Part shown: positions 1 to 7,231 of the stretch, piece after piece | How the letters are laid out: each line of letters opens with the position of its first letter | Position numbering within the stretch: position 1 is the stretch's first letter | Assembly (NCBI GenBank): GCA_020846715.1 | Contig: JADLDK010000045.1 | Location: forward strand, 1 to 64,000 | DNA: 64,000 bases | DNA from: Armatimonadota bacterium | GTDB lineage: Bacteria > Armatimonadota > UBA5829 > DSUL01 | Direction of reading: 5' to 3' | The notes under the pieces: model-generated | The model's input: only the letters and a program-made list of their open reading frames with translations | The model's database searches: none | What the model was told of the DNA's origin: nothing | Made by a program: the position numbers and the translations under genes

Positions 1-1114
1 ACCAGACGTCCGTATGCCTGTTTCCAGTGAGGTTGTAGTAGGCGTCGCGCACGGCCTTCTGACTTGAGTCTCCTGTGCCCGAATCTCCCACAATCCAGAC
101 GCGCGTCGGTTTGTCCTGCCCTTCAGTCGGATAAGTTTCAAAATAGTAGGTCGAATCTCCACCAACGATCGTTTCTGTCGTACTTCCAACGGAGTAGTAG
201 TAGCGTGTCTCAGGAGATAGACCCGTAACCTGCACAACATGCTCCGTCGTACTTGCGGGATTGTCCGCGGTCTGGTTCAGAAGATTCGGGTCCAGACCGT
301 AGCGAACACGGCTGTCTGTGGCATAGGTGGTTCGCCAGCGCACTGTGGCGCTTGTCGGTGTCCCCATCTGCAGGTACGGGCCGCGTGTCACCTGTGCAGG
401 TGGCAGGCCGGTGTATCCGGTGACGACGACGTTGTCTATCGCCAGTCCATGATCTGCGCCAGAGTCGTTGCGGTCAAACCACCTCAGATGAAAGATGTAG
501 TTCGCGGGCAGGGGAGCGGCCGGGATGTAGATTCCACCAATGCCAAACGTCACATACCTGTTGCCATCAATCGCTCCGCTGCCTTCGTTATTCGCTCTCG
601 AAGTGAAGGTGAACAGCGGGCCCATATCCACGAAGTTCACGCCATCCGTGCTGTACTTCATAACCAGCACCTGAGCGCCTGTGTTTTCTTTTCGCCACTG
701 CTTCCCGTCGTAGGTTATTGAAAAGTACGTGATCGGCGCGCCCATTTTGTTCTGAAGCCGAACTTCCATGGCGCGGTGCCCCATCGTGGATGATGCGACA
801 GACCCCAGACAGCGGGCGGATGACCCAGCCGCGCCATAGTTGAAACTCCCGTAAGCGCTTTGTGTGTCAGAGATACTGCCGTCGTCTGCTTCAACACTCG
901 TGCCTGTGACAATGCCGTTGCCAGAGGAATCAACTGCTCCGTCCACACCAGAGCGCCCGCCAACGAACCAGTTCTCCGGGACCGTAACGCCGCTTGCTCC
1001 CATCCCGTTGAAGTCCTGCGTGTAAGACCCCATAAACTGCACCTGTGCCTCGACGCCGAAAGCTACAGGCAGGAGAAGCAAAGTCAAAAACACAATTCGT
1101 CCGAGTCGCATCAT
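1..1114 (-). CDS. Secreted purple-acid-phosphatase-like metallophosphoesterase, 5' part only
   Basis: Reading the minus strand from a double ATG at 1114/1111 gives about 371 codons without a stop, running off the left edge. The protein opens MMRLGRIVFLTLLLLPVAFG, a clear signal peptide. Residues about 25-240 look like a beta-rich domain with the repeated phrase 'SGADHGLAIDNVVVTGY', typical of secreted PEP-CTERM/LamG-like regions. From about residue 245 (RGPYLQMGTPTSATVRWRT) a fibronectin-III-like purple-acid-phosphatase N-terminal domain follows, then the first metallophosphoesterase motif GDSGTG near the window edge. The other metal-binding motifs lie outside. Family knowledge: such proteins hydrolyse phosphoesters outside the cytoplasm. 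Which substrate is used cannot be told. No strong ribosome binding site is visible before the start. The next gene is divergent. Confidence 0.8.
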   Translation of the reverse strand, partial: MMRLGRIVFLTLLLLPVAFGVEAQVQFMGSYTQDFNGMGASGVTVPENWFVGGRSGVDGAVDSSGNGIVTGTSVEADDGSISDTQSAYGSFNYGAAGSSARCLGSVASSTMGHRAMEVRLQNKMGAPITYFSITYDGKQWRKENTGAQVLVMKYSTDGVNFVDMGPLFTFTSRANNEGSGAIDGNRYVTFGIGGIYIPAAPLPANYIFHLRWFDRNDSGADHGLAIDNVVVTGYTGLPPAQVTRGPYLQMGTPTSATVRWRTTYATDSRVRYGLDPNLLNQTADNPASTTEHVVQVTGLSPETRYYYSVGSTTETIVGGDSTYYFETYPTEGQDKPTRVWIVGDSGTGDSSQKAVRDAYYNLTGNRHTDVW

Positions 1115-1228
1115 AAATACGTCATACCATGTTGGGAAGCGGTTGTCTGTTGTCGCCTGCTCTAATGCTACGACACAACTGGCGATCGGGCAATGTCCGC
1201 TACGCATTTTTCTGAACTGTGCTTCTGT

Positions 1229-1257
1229 TTGACAGCACATGGCGGCCAACCTATAAT
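1229..1257 (+). promoter_or_regulatory. Perfect sigma70 promoter for the kds operon
   Basis: TTGACA at 1229-1234 and TATAAT at 1252-1257 with exactly 17 bases between them. This is a full consensus housekeeping promoter. Transcription would start near 1264, leaving a leader of about 63 bases before the kdsD ATG at 1327. It lies in the divergent gap between the phosphoesterase gene and kdsD and points toward kdsD. Confidence 0.85.
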
Positions 1258-1326
1258 GCCCACGGATGTGCGCGCGGCAGACCGTCTCTTTCACTCTGCA
1301 AGGCGCGCACGTATCGATACTCGACC

Positions 1327-2316
1327 ATGCCTACCAAGTCCATTGCCTCTGAGTCTGTTTCCCCGGCGATCACTCTTGCGCGAGAAGTGCTGCTTATGGA
1401 GTCCGACGCTGTCCGATCCCTGGCCTCGCGCCTGGACAGCGCCTTCGACCAGGCTGTTCAGATGTTGCTTGGGTGCTCAGGGCGGGTCGTTGTCACAGGG
1501 GTGGGGAAATCCGGCGCTATCGCGCGAAAGATGGCGGGAATTCTTTCAAGCACCGGGACGCCTGCGCTCTTCCTACACCCTGCAGAGGGTGTGCACGGGG
1601 ATCTGGGAGTCGTCACTTCAGATGATATTGTCATTGTGCTGTCTTACAGCGGACAGTCAGATGAGATTTTGAACATCCTGCCTGTCGTGACGCGGATCGG
1701 AGCGCGCTGCATTGCGTTCACTGGTTCCCCCGGGTCTCCTCTTGCTCAAGCTGCCGATACCGTGCTGGATGTGACGGTTGAGCGCGAAGCCTGTCCGCTG
1801 GGACTGGCGCCGACCTGCAGCACAACGGCGGCTTTGGCGCTTGGCGACGCTCTGGCGCTGGCGGTGATGCAGGAGCGCAGGTTCACGCGGGAAGACTTTG
1901 CGCGTTTCCACCCTTCTGGGTCTCTCGGGCGAAGGCTCATTCTCAAGGTTCGCGACATCATGCGCTCGGGCGCCGAAATTGCCGTATGCTCAACAACGGC
2001 CTCCCTCAAAGACGCGCTTTTTGCCATCACTGGCGCTGGGGCGGGGGCGGCCTGCGTAGTAGATGAGACAGGTGCATTTGTCGGCGTCATTACGGACGGA
2101 GACGTGCGGAGGCATCTCCTCGCTGACGGCTCCCTGACAGCCTCTGCTCACGAGGTGATGACGTCGCCAGCCGTTACCACCAGCCCGGAGCGCCTTGCCG
2201 TAGAAGGATTGCATATCATGGAGGAGCGCAAGATAGGAGACCTTCCAGTTCTTGAGAGTGGCAAGCCGGTGGGAGTGTTGATGCTGAAAGACCTTACCAA
2301 GGCCGGTCTGGTTTGA
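1327..2316 (+). CDS. kdsD: Arabinose-5-phosphate isomerase (KdsD/KpsF/GutQ family)
   Basis: Interconverts D-ribulose 5-phosphate and D-arabinose 5-phosphate, the first step of Kdo synthesis for lipopolysaccharide; cytoplasmic. 329 aa, the normal family length. An N-terminal SIS sugar-isomerase domain (about residues 45-180; VVVTGVGKSGAIARKMAGIL, then FLHPAEGVHGDLG and LSYSGQSDE) is followed by two CBS domains (about 210-325; DIMRS and 'VMTSPAVTTSPERLAV'). The ATG at 1327 is chosen because conserved sequence begins just after it; an upstream TTG extension to 1219 would run through the promoter. The stop overlaps the kdsC start by 4 bases, so the two are probably translationally coupled. Presence of this pair implies a Kdo-containing outer membrane. 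Confidence 0.93.
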   Translation: MPTKSIASESVSPAITLAREVLLMESDAVRSLASRLDSAFDQAVQMLLGCSGRVVVTGVGKSGAIARKMAGILSSTGTPALFLHPAEGVHGDLGVVTSDDIVIVLSYSGQSDEILNILPVVTRIGARCIAFTGSPGSPLAQAADTVLDVTVEREACPLGLAPTCSTTAALALGDALALAVMQERRFTREDFARFHPSGSLGRRLILKVRDIMRSGAEIAVCSTTASLKDALFAITGAGAGAACVVDETGAFVGVITDGDVRRHLLADGSLTASAHEVMTSPAVTTSPERLAVEGLHIMEERKIGDLPVLESGKPVGVLMLKDLTKAGLV

Positions 2317-2891
2317 CGCCCCAGCTTTCAGCCGGCATTATTGAGCGTATCCACAAAGTTCGTTGTCTTGTGCTCGATGTGGACGGAGTGCTGACTGATG
2401 GGCGGCTGGTTTACTATCCGGATGGCGCCGTCGCGCCAACGGGCTTCCACGTACAGGACGGTATGGGCATCCATGCGGCGCTTGAAGCCGGGCTCAAAGT
2501 CGTCCTGATCAGCGGAAACTGGACGGATGCTGTCAGATTGCGGGCTGAGCATCTGAGGGTCAGCGCCCACCACCTGGGCGTGGGTAACAAGATGGTTCCA
2601 CTGGCGGAGGTGTCCCAGCAGTTTGAGATTCCGTGGAGTGAGTTCGCTTACGTCGGAGACGATCTCAATGACCCCGCTCCGATGCGCAGTGTCGGGTTCT
2701 GCGCGACAGTTCCGAACGCTGCGCCTGAGGTTTTGGACCAGGCGCACTACATCACGAAAAGACAGGGTGGGTTTGGCGCTGTAAGGGAGATCATCGAGTT
2801 GATCCTGCGTCAACAGGGGCGCTGGGAGCATGTAGTCGCTGGTTTTCTGCCGGACATCGAAGTCGAAGGCTTCAGCGTCGTCAACGGATAG
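2313..2891 (+). CDS. kdsC: 3-deoxy-D-manno-octulosonate 8-phosphate phosphatase
   Basis: HAD-superfamily phosphatase that removes phosphate from Kdo-8-phosphate in the Kdo pathway. 192 aa, slightly longer than the usual 170-190. HAD motif I is LVLDVDGVLTDG (about residues 20-31), motif II is LISGNWTDAV (a Ser in place of the common Thr is acceptable) and motif IV is GDDLNDPAPM. The start is the TTG at 2313, inside the kdsD stop region (TTGA overlap), which fits coupled translation. The C-terminal 'TKRQGGFGAVREIIELIL' is the family tail. The last about 25 residues after it are extra and have no recognised role. Confidence 0.93.
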   Translation: MTPQLSAGIIERIHKVRCLVLDVDGVLTDGRLVYYPDGAVAPTGFHVQDGMGIHAALEAGLKVVLISGNWTDAVRLRAEHLRVSAHHLGVGNKMVPLAEVSQQFEIPWSEFAYVGDDLNDPAPMRSVGFCATVPNAAPEVLDQAHYITKRQGGFGAVREIIELILRQQGRWEHVVAGFLPDIEVEGFSVVNG

Positions 2892-2894
2892 AGA

Positions 2895-3635
2895 ATGGCG
2901 CGGATTCGGATTGTCCACACCAACGACCTGCACAACCGCCTCAATGTGACTGCCGCTGAAGAACTGCGGCGTCTCAAGAGCGAAAACTGCGCTCTTCTGC
3001 TGGATGCGGGAGATGCGGTATGGGCTGGGAATGTCTATTTTCGCCCGGGTGGGGAACCGGTCTTTGACCTGATGAATCTTGCCTGCTACGACGCTATGGC
3101 GCTGGGTAACCGCGAATTTCACTTCACACAGCGTGGGTTCTGCTCAAAGCTCTCCCGCGCGTCCTTTCCCGTCCTCTGCGCTAACGTCCGCGCTGCCTCT
3201 GATGGCTGTGTTCCCTGTAAAGATTCCGTAGTTGTTGAGTGCGGCGGCCTCAGAGTCGGCATCTTTGGCGTGACTGTCGCTATGGTAAGCGATCGCAGCC
3301 GCGCGGCGCGGTTTTCGGCCTATGTGTTTGACGATCCCCTGAAGACCGCACCCACCGTAGCGCGTAGGTTGCGGGAGGAGTGCGACCTTCTGGTTGCCCT
3401 GACCCACATAGGCTTGCAAAGCGATAAGGAGCTGGCCGAAGCCTGTCCGGAGATTGACCTCATTGTCGGAGGGCATTCCCACGACGCACTGACGGAGCCG
3501 CTACGCATTGGACACGTCTCCATTGTCCAGGCCGGTGCGTACGGCCACTTCGCGGGTATGGTGGAGGCTGAGCGGGCGGGCAGTCGCTGGACGGTCACAG
3601 GTAGTTTGCTACCCTTGATGGAGGGCAAGCGTTGA
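2895..3635 (+). CDS. 5'-nucleotidase/UshA-type metallophosphatase, catalytic domain only
   Basis: 246-aa calcineurin-like phosphoesterase. Visible metal-site motifs are HTNDLHNRLN (D-x-H, residues about 8-17), LDAGDAVWAG, GNREFHF (about 72-78), LTHIGLQSD (about 171) and GGHSHD (about 196-201). There is no signal peptide and no C-terminal substrate-binding domain of the UshA/CD73 type, so it is probably cytoplasmic with an unknown phosphoester substrate. The usual GNHE motif reads GNRE: the metal-binding Asn is kept but the catalytic-support His is Arg. It starts 3 bases after kdsC and ends overlapping the next TTG start, so it is part of the same operon. Confidence 0.82.
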   Translation: MARIRIVHTNDLHNRLNVTAAEELRRLKSENCALLLDAGDAVWAGNVYFRPGGEPVFDLMNLACYDAMALGNREFHFTQRGFCSKLSRASFPVLCANVRAASDGCVPCKDSVVVECGGLRVGIFGVTVAMVSDRSRAARFSAYVFDDPLKTAPTVARRLREECDLLVALTHIGLQSDKELAEACPEIDLIVGGHSHDALTEPLRIGHVSIVQAGAYGHFAGMVEAERAGSRWTVTGSLLPLMEGKR

Positions 3636-5416
3636 TCACGATGGCTCAGCTTTTGGTGACTTTGATGGCCTGCCTCGGCTGTGGTTGGCTGGGAGATGTA
3701 GTCGTCAGCAGGCGGGCGCACTTCTGGACGCGTCTTGTCACAGGAACAGCAATCGGGCTGGGTGCGGCCTCATTCGTCCTGTTTCTGCTTGGCGCGGCAC
3801 AGCTCTGGCGCGCGGGTCTGCTCGATATCTTGAGTCTGGTAGCGTGCGCTGCGGGAGTTGTCCGGCTGGCAGATTTGGCCAGGAATTCACAGCGAATTCA
3901 GAAACCGCAAGGCTCGGAGTGGTTTGCTGTCGCGCTTCTCGGCCTGCTCTTTGGAATGACTTTGCTCAGCGCCGCCGCTCCCGTCACAGACTTTGACGGA
4001 TTGAGCTACCATCTCGCTGTCCCAAAGCTTTACCTCCAGCACGGTGGGTTCTACTGGATTCCGTTCATTCACCATTCGAACTTTCCCTTCGCCACTGAGA
4101 TGCTTTTTGCTCCTGCTGTAGCCTTAGGAGCTCCTCCGTGCGCAAAAGTCGTCCACTGGGTCTTCTTTCTGCTGGGCGCCGCCGCTACGGGTTCTGTGGC
4201 TGCTCGCCTGTTCGGTCAAAGGTGCGCTCTCTGGGCTGCCCTTGCTTTCGCGTTGATGCCGGTTGGCTTGTGGGAAGCTGGGGCGGCCTACATTGACCTT
4301 TCAACGGCCGCGTACACGGTGCTTTCTGCGCTTGCCGTTCTCACTGCTCTGGAAGGTCAGAAAAACAGAATGCGCTGGGTGGTTGCTTCGGCTCTGCTGG
4401 CTGGAATGGCGGCCGCGACCAAGACATTCAGCCTGCTATGGATGGCGCTTGTCCTGGCCTGGCTTTACTGGAGTCTCAGGCGCTCTGCCCGGGCACTGCC
4501 TCTCAGCGGTGTCTACGCCCTCGTAGCCGCTTCTGTTTGTCTGCCCTGGTACACAAAGTCTTTTCTGTTCACGGGCAATCCTGTTTACCCGTTTCTTTAC
4601 TCAGTTTTCGGAGGCAAAGCGTGGGGTCCCGCCGGCGTTGAAATGTACCGGGCGACGTTTCAGAAGTTTGGGGTGGGGCATAGCATCCTGGATTTTGCGC
4701 GTCTGCCATGGGACTTCATCGTCAGAGGGGGCGCGTTTATTGATGGCGGCATTATCTTCGGGAGTCCCGGCCCGCTCTTCGCCGCGCTGCTTCCCATTTC
4801 AGTGCTCGGGTGGAAAGGCAGGTCGCGGGCTCTTGCGGCGGCGCTTCTAATTTATGTTGTCGCCTGGTTCGTTCTATCGCAGCAAACCCGGTATCTGTTG
4901 CCCGGGCTTGCGCTTGGGTGTGTTCTGCTCGGAGCGGCGCTTGCGCGGGAGGATGTTCTTGGAAAAGCAGCCCGGTGCCTTTGTGTTGTCGCCGCGGTGG
5001 TCTCGTGTGTCCTGACCGGCCTGGCGCTACAGCCAGTTCTTCCTGTTTTTGCCGGGGAAGTCTCCCCGGACTCCTACATCCAGAGCCAGGTGAGCAGCTA
5101 CTGGGTGCGAGATTACCTGCCAGCGCACGCCCATGTGCTGCTTTACCGTGAACCGCGAGGCTTCCATCTGTCTCAGACCTATATGTGGGCTGATGAGAAT
5201 CTCAGCGCAGTGATTCCGTATGGAGAGTTCTCTTCTGCCGGGGAGATGATCCATTGGCTCAAGCAGCGCGGATGGCAGTACGCGGTGATAAATCGGCGCT
5301 TTGGAGGTAGCGGGCGCGATCTGGAGCTGTGGGACCAGGCTATCCACCAGGGACTGGTGCGCTCACCGGGCGATTCGGCAATGTCACAGGGCGTCGAGAT
5401 ATGGCAGATCCCGTAG
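3632..5416 (+). CDS. Polytopic membrane glycosyltransferase-like protein (GT39/ArnT-like)
   Basis: 594-aa membrane protein with roughly twelve hydrophobic segments (for example LLVTLMACLGCGWLGD, WFAVALLGLLFGMTLLSAAA, ALLIYVVAWFVL, CLCVVAAVVSCVLTGLAL) and a short soluble C-terminal part. The first large loop has TDFDGLSYHLAVPKLYLQHG, the D-x-Y-style acidic loop motif seen in GT39/ArnT/PMT-type lipid-linked sugar transferases. 'SNFPFATEMLFAPAVALG' also fits that fold. It probably transfers a sugar from a polyprenyl-phosphate carrier on the outer face of the inner membrane. TTG at 3632 is preferred over ATG 3641 because a GGAGGG site lies 6 bases before it. The neighbouring GT2 gene could make the lipid-linked sugar donor. 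The acceptor is unknown. Confidence 0.75.
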   Translation: MITMAQLLVTLMACLGCGWLGDVVVSRRAHFWTRLVTGTAIGLGAASFVLFLLGAAQLWRAGLLDILSLVACAAGVVRLADLARNSQRIQKPQGSEWFAVALLGLLFGMTLLSAAAPVTDFDGLSYHLAVPKLYLQHGGFYWIPFIHHSNFPFATEMLFAPAVALGAPPCAKVVHWVFFLLGAAATGSVAARLFGQRCALWAALAFALMPVGLWEAGAAYIDLSTAAYTVLSALAVLTALEGQKNRMRWVVASALLAGMAAATKTFSLLWMALVLAWLYWSLRRSARALPLSGVYALVAASVCLPWYTKSFLFTGNPVYPFLYSVFGGKAWGPAGVEMYRATFQKFGVGHSILDFARLPWDFIVRGGAFIDGGIIFGSPGPLFAALLPISVLGWKGRSRALAAALLIYVVAWFVLSQQTRYLLPGLALGCVLLGAALAREDVLGKAARCLCVVAAVVSCVLTGLALQPVLPVFAGEVSPDSYIQSQVSSYWVRDYLPAHAHVLLYREPRGFHLSQTYMWADENLSAVIPYGEFSSAGEMIHWLKQRGWQYAVINRRFGGSGRDLELWDQAIHQGLVRSPGDSAMSQGVEIWQIP

Positions 5417-6099
5417 CTCACTCGCCATTCGTCTCGGTCGTCATTCCGGCGTACAACGAAGAAGACACGATTGGTGAGGTATTGGAGCGTGTACTGGCAC
5501 TGCCTCTGAATCTGGAAGTAGTCGTTGTGGACGACGCATCCACCGACCGCACTGCGGAGATAGCTCGATCCTTCGACGACCGCGTGCGTGTCTTTCAGCA
5601 GCCTGAGAATCGTGGGAAAGGCGCGGCCATCCGCAGGGCCGTTTCTGAGGTGCGCGGTGAGATCGTCGCCATTCAGGATGCCGATCTCGAATACAGTCCA
5701 GAGGATCTGCCGGTTCTGGTTGAGGCTTTCAAGGACGCGAGCGTCTCTGCGGTTTACGGGACGCGATTCCGGCCTTCTCGCCCACCTATGCGATTTGCAA
5801 ATTATGTGGCAAACCGCATCCTGGCTATCACCGTAAATGTGCTGTTCCGGGGCCATCTCACTGATGAAGCCACGTGCTACAAACTTATCCGGACCGATGA
5901 ACTTCGGAGTCTGAATCTACGCTGTGAGCGCTTTGAGTTCTGTCCTGAGGTTACAGCAAAGCTGCTGCGCAAAGGCGCTCGCGTTGTGGAGATGCCCATC
6001 CGCTACACTCCTCGCACCTACGGGCAGGGCAAAAAGATCACGTGGCGCGACGGTTTTGAAGCCTTCTGGACACTCCTCAAGTACCGCTTTGCCCGCTAA
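5401..6099 (+). CDS. Family 2 glycosyltransferase, dolichyl-phosphate-mannose-synthase type
   Basis: 232 aa. Residues about 9-60 read PFVSVVIPAYNEEDTIGEVL and VVVDDASTDRTAEIA, the GT-A nucleotide-binding start of family 2. IQDADLEYSPEDLP carries the DxD metal site. 'GQGKKITWRDGFEAFWTLLKYRF' is the usual end of DPMS/DPG-like enzymes. No membrane helices are seen. Such enzymes charge polyprenyl phosphate with a sugar, which the upstream GT39-like protein could then use; this pairing is inference from adjacency and a 16-base overlap. ATG 5401 is chosen since the conserved region begins 9 residues later. The 3' end overlaps the convergent small gene at 6077-6289 by 23 bases. Confidence 0.9.
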   Translation: MADPVAHSPFVSVVIPAYNEEDTIGEVLERVLALPLNLEVVVVDDASTDRTAEIARSFDDRVRVFQQPENRGKGAAIRRAVSEVRGEIVAIQDADLEYSPEDLPVLVEAFKDASVSAVYGTRFRPSRPPMRFANYVANRILAITVNVLFRGHLTDEATCYKLIRTDELRSLNLRCERFEFCPEVTAKLLRKGARVVEMPIRYTPRTYGQGKKITWRDGFEAFWTLLKYRFAR

Positions 6100-6289
6100 T
6101 CTTAGCCTGTTCCTCTTCGTAAAGCTTTACGACTCGCCCTACGCGGCGCATCATGGACTCTTCAGTCAACTCAATCAACTGTCCTGACTTCAGAGAGTAC
6201 ATGTCATGCACCGCAAGTATAGCTTCAATCTCTTTGTTGCCCTCGTCGAAGATGTTCACAATCTCGACGATAGCCTCCTGCGCCTTCAC
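6077..6289 (-). CDS. Small conserved-looking hypothetical protein (70 aa)
   Basis: 70-aa acidic, mostly helical protein, not recognised. It has an N-terminal helix (AQEAIVEIVNIFDEGNKEIE) and a charged C-terminal helix (VGRVVKLYEEEQAK), and no cysteines or membrane segment. Support for it being real: its ATG overlaps the stop of the upstream MBL hydrolase gene (ATGA-type 4-base overlap), and the composition looks protein-like. Against it: short length and 3' overlap with the convergent glycosyltransferase. Function unknown. Confidence 0.55.
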   Translation of the reverse strand: MKAQEAIVEIVNIFDEGNKEIEAILAVHDMYSLKSGQLIELTEESMMRRVGRVVKLYEEEQAKISGQSGT

Positions 6290-7107
6290 GGCCCGGCCTC
6301 CAGGATAATGCCATCGTAAGCGACTACGAATCCGTCGTCTTTCACGCGCTCCTGCATTTCGTCATGCAACAGCAGAGCGTTGTGAGAGAAATGCGTGATC
6401 ACAAACTGCGCGCTCGGCTTCAAAGACCCAAGCCGCACAAGCTCATCTTTCATGCGGCGCACACTGTTGACGGACATATGCGTTTCGCTTTCCCCGGTGA
6501 ACCCCAGAGTGCATTCGCTTACGACCATGTTCAGCTTGACGTTCTTGAGAAATTCCCAGGTCGGCGGCTGATAGAATCCGGTGTCTGACGCATACAACAC
6601 GCAGTTGTCCAGCGGGCCGAAAAGCCAGTTCAGACACAGCTCATCGTGTTTGTGAATTGCTGTGATCGGGGTGGCCGGCATGCCGTCGAGACCAATGGTC
6701 TCAAACGGCTTTACTGCGTGGACGCTCATTCCGGCTGCCGCTTCGTCCGGATAGCGGCTTTGGATAATGTTTGCCACGTCCGCGCTGCACCAGATATCGA
6801 GTGGGTTCTTTTTGCGGTTGTGCGCGAACGGGTCTCGCAGATATGCCAGCTCTCCCGTACTGAAGTGGTCGTTATGGCTGTGCGTGAACAGGAGGTGCTC
6901 AAGCTGGCTGTAGTCCAGTCCCAGTGTTGACAGGTGATGGAACTCATCAGAGTTGAAGTCCACCTTGATATTGTCGTTCACCAGGACTGATGCACGGCTT
7001 CGGATATTCTTTCCGCCGGCGGCTCTGGCCCGGCGGCATGGGTCGCACGCGCAAAACAGAGCTGGCCAGCCCTCTGCTGCAGCAGTGCCGAGAATCTGAA
7101 ACTTCAA
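6286..7107 (-). CDS. MBL-fold metallohydrolase, PhnP-like
   Basis: 273 aa, a complete metallo-beta-lactamase fold. The N-terminus (FQILGTAAAEGWPALFCACDPCRRAR) has the Gly-Thr start and Cys pair seen in PhnP-type phosphodiesterases. Metal motif THSHNDHF (H-x-H-x-D-H) is at about residues 77-84, SDTG at about 175-178 and THFSHN near the C-terminus. Family knowledge: PhnP-like enzymes cleave cyclic phosphodiesters, but many homologues have other small-molecule substrates, so no specific reaction is claimed. It is followed by the 70-aa gene with a 4-base overlap and is divergent from comEC across a gap holding a long inverted repeat. Confidence 0.87.
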   Translation of the reverse strand: MKFQILGTAAAEGWPALFCACDPCRRARAAGGKNIRSRASVLVNDNIKVDFNSDEFHHLSTLGLDYSQLEHLLFTHSHNDHFSTGELAYLRDPFAHNRKKNPLDIWCSADVANIIQSRYPDEAAAGMSVHAVKPFETIGLDGMPATPITAIHKHDELCLNWLFGPLDNCVLYASDTGFYQPPTWEFLKNVKLNMVVSECTLGFTGESETHMSVNSVRRMKDELVRLGSLKPSAQFVITHFSHNALLLHDEMQERVKDDGFVVAYDGIILEAGP

Positions 7108-7143
7108 GAGGCTCGATCCTTTCCACGAGTGTAAGGTTCGCCT

Positions 7144-7220
7144 GCCAGTATAACCGGATTTTCAGGCATCCGGGCATCTCCAGGCGCTTGCCCGCAAGCC
7201 AGCACGGCAGTTATACTGGC
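7144..7220. promoter_or_regulatory. Divergent promoter region with an 11-bp dyad containing both -10 elements
   Basis: GCCAGTATAAC at 7144-7154 and its exact reverse complement GTTATACTGGC at 7210-7220 flank a 55-base spacer. Each arm carries a TATACT -10 element pointing outward: minus strand at 7152-7147 toward the MBL gene, plus strand at 7212-7217 toward comEC. For comEC a TTGCCC -35 sits at 7188-7193 with an 18-base spacer. The plus-strand transcript would begin near 7224. Confidence 0.55.
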
Positions 7221-7231
7221 TGCGGCCTCAC

